Below, piece after piece: positions 22,051 to 35,020 of a stretch of 64,000 nucleotides of DNA (its first letter is position 1; the number at the start of each line of letters is the position of its first letter). The stretch is from Amborella trichopoda. Taxonomy: Eukaryota; Streptophyta; Magnoliopsida; Amborellales; Amborellaceae. Under the pieces are notes generated by a model. That model saw only the letters and a program-made list of their open reading frames with translations, was not told where the DNA came from and did not search any database. The translations under genes and the position numbers were made by a program. Location of the stretch: NCBI RefSeq assembly GCF_000471905.2, contig NW_006500337.1:3549518-3613517 (forward strand), read 5' to 3'.

Positions 22051-23846
22051 GTTTCTTCTCCTCGTCCTTATGTAGTAGCTTAGGCGAACCAAACGTTCTC
22101 AAGAAAATATCACCAAAATCGCCAAACTATTATAAAACATCATTAGGTGATCAAATCGTTCAATTTAAAGATCAAAATGATTACTTATAAGATTCAATCC
22201 ACTTAGATTTCGCCTCAAATTATTTAAAAATACCCTTGGCCCTATTTAGGGTTAAGGATCTTGAACAAACAGGTATTTTGGTACGAAATGAGCCAAATGA
22301 TGTGAACACTCCGCTTGTTCAGGACTAATATCTTAGAACAAGATTTTGAATGAAAAAAAGATCCAAGTTCAAAAGTTGGGGTAGAACCATTATTTTGCTC
22401 CGGGTACTTAATTAAGGCAAAAATGATGAGACCACCTTGCATGTTCAAAATTAGGGACTACACACAAGAATTTGTAATGGAAAAAGTGAGATTCTTGTTT
22501 CTAACTCTAAACAATCAAGGGTATAACCATCAATTTTTTCGTCCCACTTTTAGCATTATGAGCAAAGTATATGTCCTTTTTTAGGGTTAGGAACGCGAAA
22601 CAAGCATATCCAATGAAAGACATGAGCAATAAATCCCTAAACTTGAAAAATTGAAGGTACATTAGTCATTTGGCTCACGTCACCTTGGCTTGAGCTTGAG
22701 TCAAATGATATAAATACCATTGTTTCATTTTAAGAAACCTAAACACGAGATTTGAATATGAAAATATGTTGTAGATTTAGAATCCCAAACAAGCATTGGT
22801 ATTTACATCATCATCTGGCCAGGGCTACTTAAGTGGGGTAAAAGTATTGAAATGCCCATGCTTATTCATGGCAGCGAATTTATCGTGATACCTCTTCAAC
22901 TTATAGATTAATCTCAATAAAAGAATTTTCTAATTGCATTCTCTATGCATTTCGAAAAAATAATGTTTCGAGATTGATAAAATTCTCCCAATTAGGTCTT
23001 CTGACTAAGGATGTAGAAGTAAACTATGTAGGTTTCAGGGGAAGCATAGTATACGTGCAGGTAACAAAAATATAAAAAGCTTGTCATAGCCGTCGTTGAA
23101 GCCTTCTGTGTAAATATATATATTTTTTCAAATGTTTCTTCATTACTTTCTCCATTCTTTGTAGTTCTCCATTCAACTCTCTCTCTCTTTCTCTCTCTCT
23201 CTAAGATGATAATGCGTACTCATACCATCAATGCAGTGAGCACACCTAAAAGGTAATTTATTTTCAAGAAACAATTTCTATCTTAAAAATTTATGAGACA
23301 AACTTCATTAAGAGTTGCCATTTCTGAAATTTGACTCATTATCAAGTCCAAAAAATCAACACAACTCACACCCATAAAGCAAGAATCCTCACACTTTATA
23401 TCCAAATCCGGTGAAGTGTCACATTAACAACCAAAACATCACTTTTGTACAATCAAAACATATACATAGAGTGAGAAGGGGTTCAAACTCTTTGGATACA
23501 TTGCTTAGGCCAAAAGGGAGAGCTTCAAACTGGACCCCAAATCTAGAAACTGGGCATATAGGGATAGAGAGGGCAAAAAAGAAGACTTTAAAACTTAGAC
23601 CCATATCTAGAAACTGGGTAGAGAGAGAGAGACGTGTGCACTAGCGCACTACGTTTTCTTCGCAGCTAGTGCACCCAGCAAACTTCAACTTGAAAGCAAG
23701 AAGCACCGGTTAACCTAGGGCGAAGAGAGGCAGAGAGAGCTTTACGCTTAGATCCCATATCTAGAAATTGAGATAGAAAGAAAGACAAAAAAGGAGAGCT
23801 TAAAACTTGGACCCATAACTAGAAACTGGGGCTAGAGAGAGAGAGA
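22051..23846. other. Region downstream of CESA4-like gene, with possible 3' UTR
   Basis: No independent gene. 22,240-22,790 contains loosely repeated words (ggttaaggatc, gaacaaacaggt, acaagattttgaat). 23,160-23,205 is a CT microsatellite. 23,530-23,840 repeats three times a unit containing cccatatctagaaactgg; being directly after the minus-strand stop it may be part of the CESA 3' UTR. The complement of AATAAA near 23,257 is a weak poly(A) candidate. Confidence 0.4.
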
Positions 23847-26800
23847 CTAGCACTCGACCCCACACTGTTGGAGCAGTGGCCCAGTTTGCTTAGGCAAGAA
23901 GGGGTCAATACGAACCCACACAAGTGAAAAGATGGAGGCCAAGAGAACAGACCACAAAACAACTATGGTTGGTGTCCTATTTTGTTTCCCCATCAAGCCC
24001 TTAAGGAATGGGTAGAGATGGACAATGACCCAAAAAGCAAAGAATAGCTTTCCAAATAGGGGACCCCAAGAGCCATAACCATTGTTAATGGCATCAGAGA
24101 CACCAGCCACCACACCCACCATGTTTATAATGAGCAATGTGGTGGGAGGAATGAGCAGAGTCGTCCATTTGAAGAGATAGAGTTCTCCAAAGTCTGAATC
24201 CTCAGCTGCTTTTGAGGTCACAGTGAAGTTGGTGTCCACACCTGCTAAGACTTTGAGGAGGCCTTGGAAGACGGCAAAGAGGTGGGCGGAGACGCCACCG
24301 ATCACCCAGAATTGCTCGTTTCGCCACCAGTCTTGGATGCTTACGCCGCTCCATCGAAGCTCAAGAACTCCGGTCGCGATGATGGAGAGGAAGAGGGCCA
24401 TGAACCAGATGCTTGCTAGGTTTGTGAGCTGAGATAGAGGAGATCAAGACCCCATGTTTTAAAGAAATTGGAGGGAAAAGTACTCGTAAAAGTATAAATT
24501 TAAAATTTGCACTCCTATTTATTCCCCAATTTCATCTAGATATGTTACTTGAAGTGAATTTAGGACACATCAGTGTTTAAAGAATTGTTGACATGGGCTC
24601 GGGCTCATCCAAGAAACTTGGATCCGGCAGAGTGCGAGATCAGGATGACAATGCTAAAAATTGCACTAGTGTGACCCAAGTCCAATACTTTTATAAAGGA
24701 GAAGCATATAAAGAGAGAATTTACTTTTAATACAAGGAGGTCACAATTACTCTTGTCCATTAAATTTTAAATAGGGCAGGGTAGTTATGAATGTGTCATC
24801 AGCTAAATTCAATGTTCAAAACAAATTTCTCAAACTTCATGACATACCCAAGCCATCCAATTTGATATCTAATGGTGGAGCAATGGTGGCCTCCTTGTAA
24901 CAAATATAAATGGTCTTATAGTATATGCTTTAGCATTCTTTGTAAGTGATGGGTTTGGGGCATCTGTGGTTAGGGGGTCTGACGCCTCAATATAATGTTG
25001 CACCTTCCATTCCCACCATTAACATGTCAAAAAGGTCGATAAAAAACCAGAGTGTTTTAGGGGCATGATACTCACAGTAGGGATGATGAATTTTCCTGTA
25101 AGGAGACAAACAGCAGGAATGGTGCAGTACGCGAGTAAAGGGATCGAAGTGAAAGGGTAGACAATGGTGTTGGTGTACGCGAACCTCTCAAGCCATTTGA
25201 GGTTGCCTCCATATCCATACCAAAGAGGACAATGTCTACTAAGGAAGATCTCAACTGAGCCTAATGCCCAACGCAAAACTTGGTGCAAACGATCAGAAAG
25301 GTTTATGGGTGCAGATCCCTTGAATGCGGGCCTTGAAGGCATGCAGTAAACCGACTTCCATCCTCGACAGTGCATCTTGAATCCTGTCAATATATCTTCT
25401 GTGACCGAACCGTATATCCACCCTATCTGTAACATGTATAGACATACATTTTAGCAATTTGGATGAAATTTGAACATAGTCGTTAAATTTTGAACTGCTA
25501 ACATCAAAATTGGATTTAATTTTTGTATATGTTGCCTATATCAGTGAAACTCTGGTCTTCATTGAAATTTCAAACCACAAACATAAAACTCAGATTCAAA
25601 TTTTGTATATGGTGCCTATGTTTTGGAAACTTTGTCCAAAAAATTCAAGCCACTTACACAAAAGCTACATCATAGACTCTTCAAGTTAGCAAAAGAAACA
25701 ATATCATAGCAAAGGAAAGACAGAAAAGAGAAGGAAAAGGCACACCTCTTTTCCCCACTCTGTCTTCTCTTCATAGCCACAACTAATGACATGGATGGCC
25801 TCCTTAACTAGAGCTGAAGGGTTTGTCCCCTCAGGCAAGCCCCCATCTTCCATTAGAGTTGAAGTGATGAACACCGGCGATTGCCCGAACCTCTTCTCGA
25901 AGTTCTTTTGAGACATGAGCCATGACTTCTCTAGCTCTTCGTACCCTTCAAGACCTTCTTCAATCTCCTCAAGATCGAAAACAGGACCTCCCTTTCCCCC
26001 CCGTCTCGAGAGCTTCTTGTTTGTAGCCGTTGTATCATACAATGGCTCAAATGAGCCCTTCTTCTTCCCTTTCTTGGCCTTCCTTCCACCAGAGCAACAA
26101 CACCATGATGGCAAACAGTCACAGGTCATCTTTGGACGCTTGCGCATTACTGGGGGATCATAACCATATAGTGCTTGCCTATTGAACACACAACCGGTTC
26201 CCACATACACTGGACCTTGAATTCCATCTAAGCCTTTCATGTTGATCTGCAAAAGAAACGGCTAAATTAGCTAAAAAGGAGGAATGCAAAGAAGGGTACA
26301 CTGATAAGTAGTTGCTGATGACCTCCATGAATGGCTCAAAGAAAAGATACAATTGAACTTGGGATTTGGTAATTTGGGCTTCATAGTTACTCATGCAATT
26401 AAGATTCTCATTTTGTAATATACTTGTTACAAGAATAAATCCAGCAGTTAGGACAGAGTTAAAGAAACATACATCGAAGAAGACGATATTTCGGTTCGCA
26501 TATCGATCGTGTAGGTCAATGCCATCGAAACGTTGTGGAAATTGAACATAGCAAAGCTTCTTTCCCAACTGAGGGTCCATTAAGAAACACATAGCCTCTC
26601 TAACGGCCTTGCTATTGTTAATGTAGTGATCACAATCCAAGTTTAACATGAAAGGAGCATTTGTTAGGACTGCAGAGACTCGAACCTGAAACAAGTCAAC
26701 CAAACAACATGTTAGAAACTTTTGATACAAAATAAAAATTGGTTATTGGGGTCCCAATGCTCACGGACATATGCATCTCTGTCTTTATATTTGTAACATA

Positions 26801-28808
26801 CCCTATTACTTAAGGGTGTGGTTTGTATAGAATCAATGCTCTAAACAATCAAATTAGAGCCCACTTTTAAATAGTGTCAAGAAATGTGGTTTCAATACTG
26901 TAAATCTTTGTCTAGCCTTAAAATATATTTTAATCGTTAATTGTAAAATTTAAAGCTTAACAAATAGTGTAGATCGAGCAGATCTATGAAAACTTGAATA
27001 ACTTAAAAATTGACAGTCTAAAAATACATTACAAGATACACTATTTCCAAAACTTGAAATCTATTTTTTTCTCAAGTCCATGCATTTTGATGTCGAGATG
27101 ATCAATTAGAGGATATTTGGGCATCAAAACAACCTCTTCTAGTTAAATTTTTGAGGTAGGCTCTAATTTGATTGTTTAGAGTCTGGGCTCTATATAAACT
27201 TCTTGTAATGCATTTTTAGACCATTAATTTTTAAGATTTTCAAGTTTTCATAGATCTACTGGATCTACACTATTTTTTAAACTTTAAATTTTATAATTAA
27301 AGATGAAAATATATTTTAAGGCTGTCACAAAGATTTCCATAATTGAAACCACATTTCGCTATACTATTTGAAGATGTGTTTTATTTTGATCGTTTAGAGC
27401 CTTGGCTCTAACAAACGGCACCATTATTTGAATGCCTTTGAAAATTGAATTATAAAAATTCTTCTTATTATGGAAAAAAGTAAGGGAGAAAAATCAAACC
27501 AATGCATTCATGGCTCCGGCTTTCTTGTGGTGCTGATAACCAGGACGTTTCTCACGAGAAACATACACAAGTTTTGGGAGTTCTTTGCCTTCAACGTCGT
27601 GTGCACCCTCAGCACCAAGATACACCTGCAAAAAAGGTTCATATTACAATCTACCAACGTAGTGTGGTCAACAAACAAAAGTACCCAATGTAGGGGCATA
27701 ATTATTTTTCAAGCAGTACAAGGTACTTACAGACATTTCACCAAAATGATATACTTACGGTTGAATTAAAAAACTTTGTTATAAATTTGTTGTAAATGTG
27801 AGATTAAATCCCGAAATATTCCAACAGTAATGTTGCATTTATTACAATAGTGGATCCATAGGAGGAACATAATAGCTTAGATATTATGCTATGCTCCCTC
27901 GGGAGCATAGTGTACATCCACTCCCTTAGTAAGAAAACCTATTTGAGAGGATAATTTCAATCTGAAATTTTGGGAACTACTTAAGAAGAATCACTTGATG
28001 ATTATTCTCAAAAGAAAATTGATTTGGGGATTTTAAAGTGCTAGATGTAGCTACCCACATTCATCAAGTTAAAAATTTATTTTTGAGTTTTTTTTTTTTT
28101 TTCAAAATATTGTTATGCGGATTTCTTCACGAGATTGATGAAAATGTATGTGCCAAATTTGGAGTGATACAAATATCCTTAAGGCCCCCAAAAGGGGAGG
28201 GCAGACTACTAGAGCAGTTTACCCAAATATTTTCATAGAGAAGAGAAAATTGGAACCTGAATCATGCCAGGATGATCTCTTGTGTTATTTCCGGGCCATG
28301 GAGTACCATCTTGCATTACCCATCCTTCTTCTGGGGCCTTCTGAGCCTTGGCTACCAAAGCATTTATCCTCACTTTAAACTCTTCATATTCCCTCTGCAA
28401 CAAAAACAGTTCATATTTCCTTATGTCAAATAATGACAATATGAATACACAACTACTGCAAACAAAAGGAATATTATTTATAAAGAGTATACATTACTGT
28501 CAATATTCATATTAACTCTTTGATTTCTGGCTCTTTAGAGTTGTTCTAATGAAGTTTTATGATTTTCTGGAAGAGCAATTTCTTTGGGATGTCCAAATCT
28601 TTGTTTTTCCTTGCCTCTAAGGTAATTGTTTTTCAAATGAAAATTCTTGAAAGGAGGGCAAATCTGCAAATCTTAAGTAATCAAGCGTTATACAATATAA
28701 TGATATTACATTTTTTTTAAAAAAAAAAAAACTCATATAAGCACAAGTCTAGATTTCATGCACTTTTTTTCTCTCAATAAATTTCTAGAAAAATCTGAAA
28801 ATATGGGT

Positions 28809-28842
<34 letters not shown>

Positions 28843-31800
28843 TTCACTACTTTTGTACATAATTGGAGTTTAGTGATTCAAAACTTACCAAAGCTTCAAC
28901 ATTCAAAACATTTAATTTAGATCTTAATGATGAACTTAGACATTCTTGGAAGTAGTAAGAAAATATACGAGACTCCTAAAAGTATGGCCCTTAATAGAGC
29001 ATAATGGCGGACCAAGATTCGTGTAGCTAAAACCAAATAGTTGGGAAAAAAAACTCAGATGATGATGTCGATGACGATCTTAATGATGAACTTGAAATCT
29101 CAATAAATTCTACTTTGCTCTTTCCACAATCTATCATAAGTTAGAAAAGGAGAAGTGAAGGAATTAAGGAAAAAACCAGCAGTATGGTTTACCTTCATGG
29201 CCCTACGCTCCTTAACAAAACTGGGCTGCACCTTATCCTTCAAATAATCGATCTTTTGTGAGAAATAGAACTCTGGAGTCCTGGGCTCGATGCTATACTT
29301 CTTGCAAAAAGGAACCCATCTCCTTGCGAATTCTGCGGTCTCCGAAAGAGTATCGAACAAGAGCATTGACGCACCATCATCCGAGACATAGCAACTCACT
29401 TTCTCCACAGGATAATCCACCGATAGTATCGATAGCACAGTATTTGCAGTGATAATTGGAGGTTCTTTCAATGGATCAACTGTGCTGACAAAGACATCGA
29501 CTGGAGAGAGTCGATCAGGCTCGCCTTCGGGCTCAAACCGTGCTGAAAGGCGATCAAGATATGTCTCTCTAGTGATAGGAAACCACTTTGGAAATTGGTC
29601 TAGGATCCAAGAGAAAGCAAACCAAATTTCACATATGACTGAGGTGAGCCATAGTCCGAATGCATCGGATGCAGGGTTGGTTATGCGAAATCGGAAAAAG
29701 AAGCCAAGGACCACGAGCCTTAGGATGATGACGATGCGATAGGGGTTGATTTTGCTCGATGGGATTGGAACCTTTCGCCATAGTGGTTGCCTGGCTTCAG
29801 CCATCCTGTTGCATAAAGGATGAGAAGTTTAGCAGCCATTCTCCAAAACCGTGGGAGACTAGATGGGTCGGTCTTGAGCTGGACCTAACCCACATCTGGG
29901 TCTGATCTAGGTATAGCTTAAACCTGGTCAGGTCAGGTCTAGGTTCAGATCAACCTGGACCTGACCTGACCCATTCCCAGCTCTATAGACGAATGTCGCA
30001 TTAAAAAAGAGGGCATAAGGGTATTTAATTAAGGAAAATTATATAAGACCGTTTACCTTGGTACAAGAAAGTTATAATTAATTGTTAAATTTAAAATCAA
30101 GCAGTTGGGGATATGCTATTGATAATGCCCAAAGTTTAAAAATTGTCCTTGAACACATTCTTAGCCACGTTGAGCAATCCGATTTCGTATTTGACACCAA
30201 GTTTAAACTATTGGAGGAAAAATCCAACCGGAACGGTTAATCGGACATGTGTCAAAAGCAGTTCAATAGGCCTAACCGGTGAACCGGTCAGTTCAACCGG
30301 CCTATCGGGCAAGTCTCGAGCGATCAAAAAAGTATTAAAAAATTAAAAAAGATACAAAAAACAAAATCTAATAAAATATGAAAAATATATTTAAAGCATG
30401 ATTAAACAAAGCACATCGAAATGAAGTTGAAAATTAATAATAAAAAATTAGATTTTAAATAATCAATTTGTGCCCAAGAGTAATTTTAAAATTTTAAAAA
30501 AAATGGGAAAATGTAAAAGTAAATATTAATGGCCAAAACAATTTTCGATCTTTGCCAAAATGATGAAAAACATCACAAAATGCATTACAAACAAAATTCC
30601 TTATTTTTTGGGATTTTATATATATATTTTTAATAGTTTTTTAAATACTTAGTCAGTTCACCAAAACCAGCCGAAACCAAAACCGGCCAACGGAGCGGTT
30701 AGAATTGGATCCGCCCAATTTTTCCTACACTGGTTTATACAATATTTTTTGGATCTTATTTTCTGGAAATCTGGTACAACACAGTAAAAAACTTAAGAGC
30801 AATCAGATTTTAAATTTGATGACTAAGGTGTGTAGTTGACTGTGCTGGAAGACCCAACATATTGTCTCATATTCTGCATGAAAGAATGTGATCCCAACTG
30901 TTCAATCTCAATTCGATGGCTTAGGGTGTTGTAAATTTTTGTACCAAAAGCAAATGCTCTCACTATGTAAACTTTGGTAAAGCAAAAGCAAGAGATTTAT
31001 CCCAACAAGCGTGAAAGGGATGGGATACCATACGCTGGTACATGGCACACCATGGTGTAAATGTCTAACCAACCTTAGTTTAAGGAATATTCACCCATTG
31101 TATGGAATCTAATGGATAACAAGTTCAAGTAATTTACTTATTATGGGAATGTGTTGAGATCGTGGTGGTAGCATCATCGGAGCTATCAGTCTAGATTTTC
31201 ATTCTTACTAAGACATTTGAAAACCATAAACAATTTCTTTAAAATAGGTAGCGGCCTGTATTTTCCACTGATTTATTAGAAATAAAAAATAAAAAAATAC
31301 TCATTATGCTGTCTCTTTTCTCTAATATTTCTTTTTTGCTTTCTTTTACTATATATGCGTTTTTTATTCTACAAGGACTTTTTCTATTGGATTAATTGGA
31401 AAGAAAAAAAATAGCAGAAAAAAAAGAAAAAATAAATGTCTGGATTTTACTCTAAGTTGAATTTTTTTTTTTTTTTTTTGGCTTTGAATCTGATTAATGG
31501 GACCCTATAACCGCCCAATTTCATAACCTAACAGCTAAATTCGATTATGATTTTTTTTATCAAAAATAAATAACATTATGCCATATTTTTCCTTTAAATT
31601 TTCTTTTTTTTTGGTTTTTTGTTCGAGAGTAAGTATATTGAATCGATGGACAGAAGTACTCACAACATGTCATCTGGTTCATCTTGTGCAGGTGCATCTT
31701 GCTTAGGGGCGAGGCCTTTCTTTTCTTGCCTCTCCTTCCATTTCTCCACCCTCTCTTTCCACTCTGCACTGCTATAAACCTCTTTCTCACCCTCCATTTC

Positions 31801-34060
31801 CTTCCCTGCAACTGTTGTCATCCACCAAAAACATCCCCACTTTAATTCTCTAATTCTCCCATGCATTTCCTATGCCAATTTAGAGACAGAACCAGAGAGA
31901 GAACTTCAGAATTATGTATAAAGGGAAAACATTTACCACTTCCGGTGAATGAAGAATAAGCAGGACCCCCGGGCTGCCATAGCGGGTTCGGATCTCCATT
32001 TTCCTGCAGCAAGCAACGCCTCCGAATTACGCACACACTCTCTCTCTCATATCAAGTGATGGAGTTAGAGTTACTATTACCGAGGGAACAATGGCAGAGC
32101 GGTGGACTCCAAGATCTCTATGGCTCTTGACATCTAACTTCTCTTCAAAATCATTGTCATCATCATCATCTTCTTCATCTCCAGCTACCCTTGGGCAGCC
32201 TATTAAATTCCAATCATGTGATATGAAATTTTTAGGTCCAAACAATTAATTTTATTTGGAATAGATTAGCTTAATCTAAAAGTAGAATACTTCGGATAAT
32301 GTTATTTTATTAGTTGTTTGATACATAACTTCTATAATGCAAAGTATTATTTAAACATTTAACTTTTTTTGTGATTTCCAACTATTTTTACCTATTTCTG
32401 GTTAAAACCTTGTGATTTTCAGCAACTTAAGTGGAGGATGAGTTATGGGATTCAGGGTGAGCGGTGAGATGCGAAGATGCATTGTTTACTGAGTGGAGAT
32501 GCACCGTTGCTAGTCTTTTTTGTGATTTTCAGCAAATTATTTTGAATAAAATAAAATAGTTTTTCAATGTTAAATTATCTATAAGTTTATTTCATATGAC
32601 TTAGACATTGATACTAGTAGATAAGTTAGTTATTACAATTAACTTTATCAAAATAGTGAATCATCAGTCTCACGGAAAACCACCCCTAATATTTTTAACT
32701 ATTGCCACTGACTGATACTTCATGAAATATTTTTAAGAGAAATAATCCCTTTAAACAATGTGGAAATTAATTTTGTGTATTGCCATCATTAAAAAGTTTG
32801 CCAAATATTTATTATTGATCAAAATACCCTTGAAATTATAATGCAAAATGAGCTAACGAATGAGCATGGCACCTTTGTAGCGGCGGTAGCGAGTGTTACA
32901 CTGAGGGCAACACTGAGTGCCCTCCTTCCTCTCATACTCGTAGCACGGCCGACACACCGGGAAACCACAAACATTGCACGCCACAAATAACTCCCCATCC
33001 TCTCTCCGGCCAATCTCATCCCCACATACGCAGCATAGCTTTGATCTAGACCGTTGGAAACCCACCGGGGACTGTTGTATACAACAAGCAACACAAGTGC
33101 AAATCAACATCTAATTTTTGTCCAATTTTTGGATGATTAGATCTAAGTATTTAAAAACCCAACATCTAATTTTATTTATTTTATATACTGATTCGATAAA
33201 TCTAAAGTAAACCCAAAAATCATAAATAAATAAACATCGGACTACCAAGTTTGAAGGTATTAGTATTATGATATAAATAAAAATACATGAGCCTATTCAG
33301 GGAGACACGCATTAGTAATTACATATAATGTCATACATGTTCTTCTTTTTGAAAAGTTAGGGAAAATTTTTTATGAAAAAAGTTTGTTCAAAGTTGACAC
33401 CTTAAAATTGTAAAATTGCTGTTTTGATGTAGGAAAAACATATAATTGATCATTTTGACATCGAGATGTATAGATATGGAGAAAAAAAAATATTTCAAAC
33501 CCTAAAAATCATGCATCCCGCAACACATTATCTGGACCGTCCAATTTCAAGATGTTTATACTTTTATAGATATACTTGATTTTAACTATTTTTGGAGTTT
33601 AAGATTTTATAATTAGTGATAAAAATATATTATCACACCATTTAAGAATTTTCGATACCAAAATTACACCTCATAAAAAAGTTTGGATATACAACTTAAT
33701 TTGATTGTTTAAAATTACAGCCTCATACAAACGACACCTATTTTTTATTCTTTTCTTTTATCCTTTTTTTACCTGAAATTACATTATATACTCTTAAGCC
33801 TGAAATTACATTATATACTCTTAAGCTTTGAGATAATACAAAAAAGAAAAAAACGTTGAATGTAATGAGATAATACAAATTACATTGTATTATTTTGAGA
33901 TAATACAAATTATACTCAAACAAAGGGGCACCTACTCCCATGTCATCAACTAAAACAACTAAATTCATGGCATGAGTGAACAAAATCACAAATAAAAGGA
34001 AGCCTATAAATAAAAATAAATAAATAAATAAAAACTTACATCTCCTTCTTGGGCGTGCAT
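23847..34060 (-). CDS. CESA4: Cellulose synthase catalytic subunit, CESA4-like (secondary wall)
   Basis: Twelve exons, all with GT-AG borders that keep frame: 34,060-34,040; 33,071-32,873; 32,199-32,081; 32,003-31,937; 31,811-31,664; 29,805-29,193; 28,394-28,257; 27,625-27,500; 26,685-26,473; 26,246-25,746; 25,426-25,076; 24,428-23,847. They encode 1025 residues (Arabidopsis CESA4 has 1049). A RING-type zinc finger with eight cysteines spans about residues 20-65. Catalytic motifs are SDDG (327-328 DD), DCD (494-496), TED (724-726) and QVLRW (764-768), all intact. Two membrane helices precede the GT2 domain and about six follow it. The N-terminal acidic region, LWRKVPI, the short class-specific region and CGVEC end resemble CESA4/IRX5 more than CESA7 or CESA8. 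Family role: UDP-glucose-using glycosyltransferase in the plasma-membrane rosette for secondary-wall cellulose, with CESA7 and CESA8. Exon 1 encodes only seven residues (MHAQEGD), so the start is the least certain part. Introns hold several MITEs. Confidence 0.93.
24706..24930. mobile_element. MITE family C in CESA intron 11
   Basis: Starts atacaaggaggtcacaatta. The right arm is poorly kept (ggtggcctccttgtaacaaa). It is the counterpart of the truncated copy at 8756 and so predates the segmental duplication. Confidence 0.7.
26812..27424. mobile_element. Composite MITE family B in CESA intron 8
   Basis: A full family B element (about 26,812-27,195) is followed directly by the right half of a second one (about 27,200-27,424) in the opposite orientation. 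The inner region is thus nearly an inverted repeat: aaatatattttaa-type and atagatctac stretches pair across the junction. Right ends read gtttagagtctgggctctat and gtttagagccttggctctaa. Confidence 0.75.
28811..28838. repeat. (AT)n microsatellite in CESA intron 6
   Basis: Uninterrupted AT dinucleotide run of about 28 bases in the 0.8-kb intron between exons 6 and 7. Confidence 0.9.
30150..30740 (-). mobile_element. CCGGTT-rich element H, copy 2, in CESA intron 5
   Basis: Inverted relative to the copy at 11,335-11,830. Ends hold aaccggtgaaccggtcagtt and caaaaccggccaa; the middle is AT-rich and includes cgaaatgaagttgaaaatta, complement of tcattaattttcaacttcat type sequence in copy 1. Lies in the largest intron (1.86 kb), which it accounts for in part; the rest of that intron shows no recognisable feature. 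Confidence 0.65.
33374..33750 (+). mobile_element. MITE family A/B, diverged copy in CESA intron 1
   Basis: Internal landmarks attgatcattttgacatcga and acattatctggaccgtcc are clear. Terminal palindromes are degraded (ttgacacctta left; ttacagcctcatacaaacga right). Confidence 0.65.
33775..33910. repeat. Short tandem duplications in CESA intron 1
   Basis: cctgaaattacattatatac with cttaag is repeated twice in tandem (33,772-33,830), followed by two copies of gagataatacaaattacat-like sequence. Confidence 0.75.
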
Positions 34061-34100
34061 TTTGAGTAAGGTGATGTAGTGGCGTGATGAAAGGAGTCCC

Positions 34101-34108
34101 TATATATG
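34101..34108 (-). promoter_or_regulatory. TATA box of the CESA4-like gene
   Basis: On the minus strand catatatag lies about 40 bases upstream of the ATG at 34,060, implying a very short 5' UTR unless transcription starts elsewhere. Its position supports the seven-codon first exon. Confidence 0.55.
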
Positions 34109-34133
34109 AAACTCAAAGAGTGAGAGGGTTGTC

Positions 34134-34140
34134 ACCTAAT
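34134..34140 (+). promoter_or_regulatory. Candidate MYB secondary-wall element
   Basis: ACCTAAT fits the published degenerate SMRE/M46RE consensus ACC(A/T)A(A/C)(T/C) bound by MYB46/MYB83, regulators of secondary-wall CESA genes. It lies about 30 bases upstream of the TATA box. A degenerate 7-mer is expected by chance fairly often, so this is only suggestive. Confidence 0.3.
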
Positions 34141-34259
34141 GCGAGTTAGGGTGTCGAGTTGAGTCCAAGAGACGTCAAGGCCTCTACCCAACCCTGTCAC
34201 CTTCTACCCTCCAAACTTAGAAAATAAGGAGGTTTGGCTGTTACATCTTTACATCTACA

Positions 34260-34545
34260 AGCAATCTCTCTCACTCTCCTCTCTCTCTCTACATATGAAA
34301 GCAATCGCTCTCTCTCTCTCTCTACATATGAAAGCAATCTCTCTCTCTCTACATATGAAAGCAATCTCTCTCCCCTCTCTCTCTATCTCTCTCTTCTCTC
34401 TCTACATATGAAATCAATCTCTCTCTCCTCTCTCTTATCTCTCTCTTCTCTCTCTACATATGAAAGCAATCTTTCTCTCTCCCTCTCTCTCTCCTTGCAT
34501 CTAGAAACAATCTCTTTCTCTTTCTCTCTCTCTAAATGGCTCTTG
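34260..34545. repeat. CT/GA array with interspersed acatatgaaa motif, CESA promoter
   Basis: (CT)n runs alternate with the motif acatatgaaa(g/t)caatc five times (first at about 34,291), plus related ends (acatctacaagcaatc, catctagaaacaatc). On the CESA sense strand this is (GA)n about 200-480 bases upstream of the start. Confidence 0.8.
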
Positions 34546-34644
34546 GTCCTACATCTCTCTTTCATGTTCTCGATTCTCACACGCATGCACGCATCAATGT
34601 GCACGTGTGCATATTACAAATACACACCATCTCTTAAAAGGAAA

Positions 34645-35020
34645 AGTTTATATAAATGTGAGGCTTTAAACAATCAAATTGGAATGCACCTCGAAAATTT
34701 TACTGGGAGAGGTTGTTTTGATGCCCAAATATCTTCAAATTGATCATCTCGACCTCAAGATGCATGGACATGAGAAAAAAATGGATTTCAAGTTTTGAAA
34801 CAGTGTATTTTGTAATGCATTTTTGGACGGTCATTTTTCAAGATTTTCAAGTTTTTATAGATCATTATTTTTTAGGCTTTAAATTTTTTAATTAGTGATG
34901 AAAATATATTTTAAGGCTATCACAAAGATTTCTAGATTGAATTTACATTTCTCGACACTATTTGAAGGTGCGCTCTACTTTGATTGTTTAGAGCCTCGGC
35001 TCTATACAAACAGCACCCCT
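34645..35020 (+). mobile_element. MITE family B, copy
   Basis: Left end agtttatataaatgtgaggc, right end gagcctcggctctatacaaa. The right palindrome has a GAGCC/GGCTC stem. Internal landmarks as in other copies (gatcatctcgacctcaagat). Confidence 0.8.

Noticed and set aside
23411..23644. 77-codon plus-strand frame downstream of CESA
   Set aside because: It is antisense to a likely 3' UTR and is built from the repeated tctagaaactgg unit.
28233..28439. 68-codon frame as a separate small gene
   Set aside because: It is CESA exon 7 plus intron sequence at both ends; the splice sites place it in the cellulose synthase gene.
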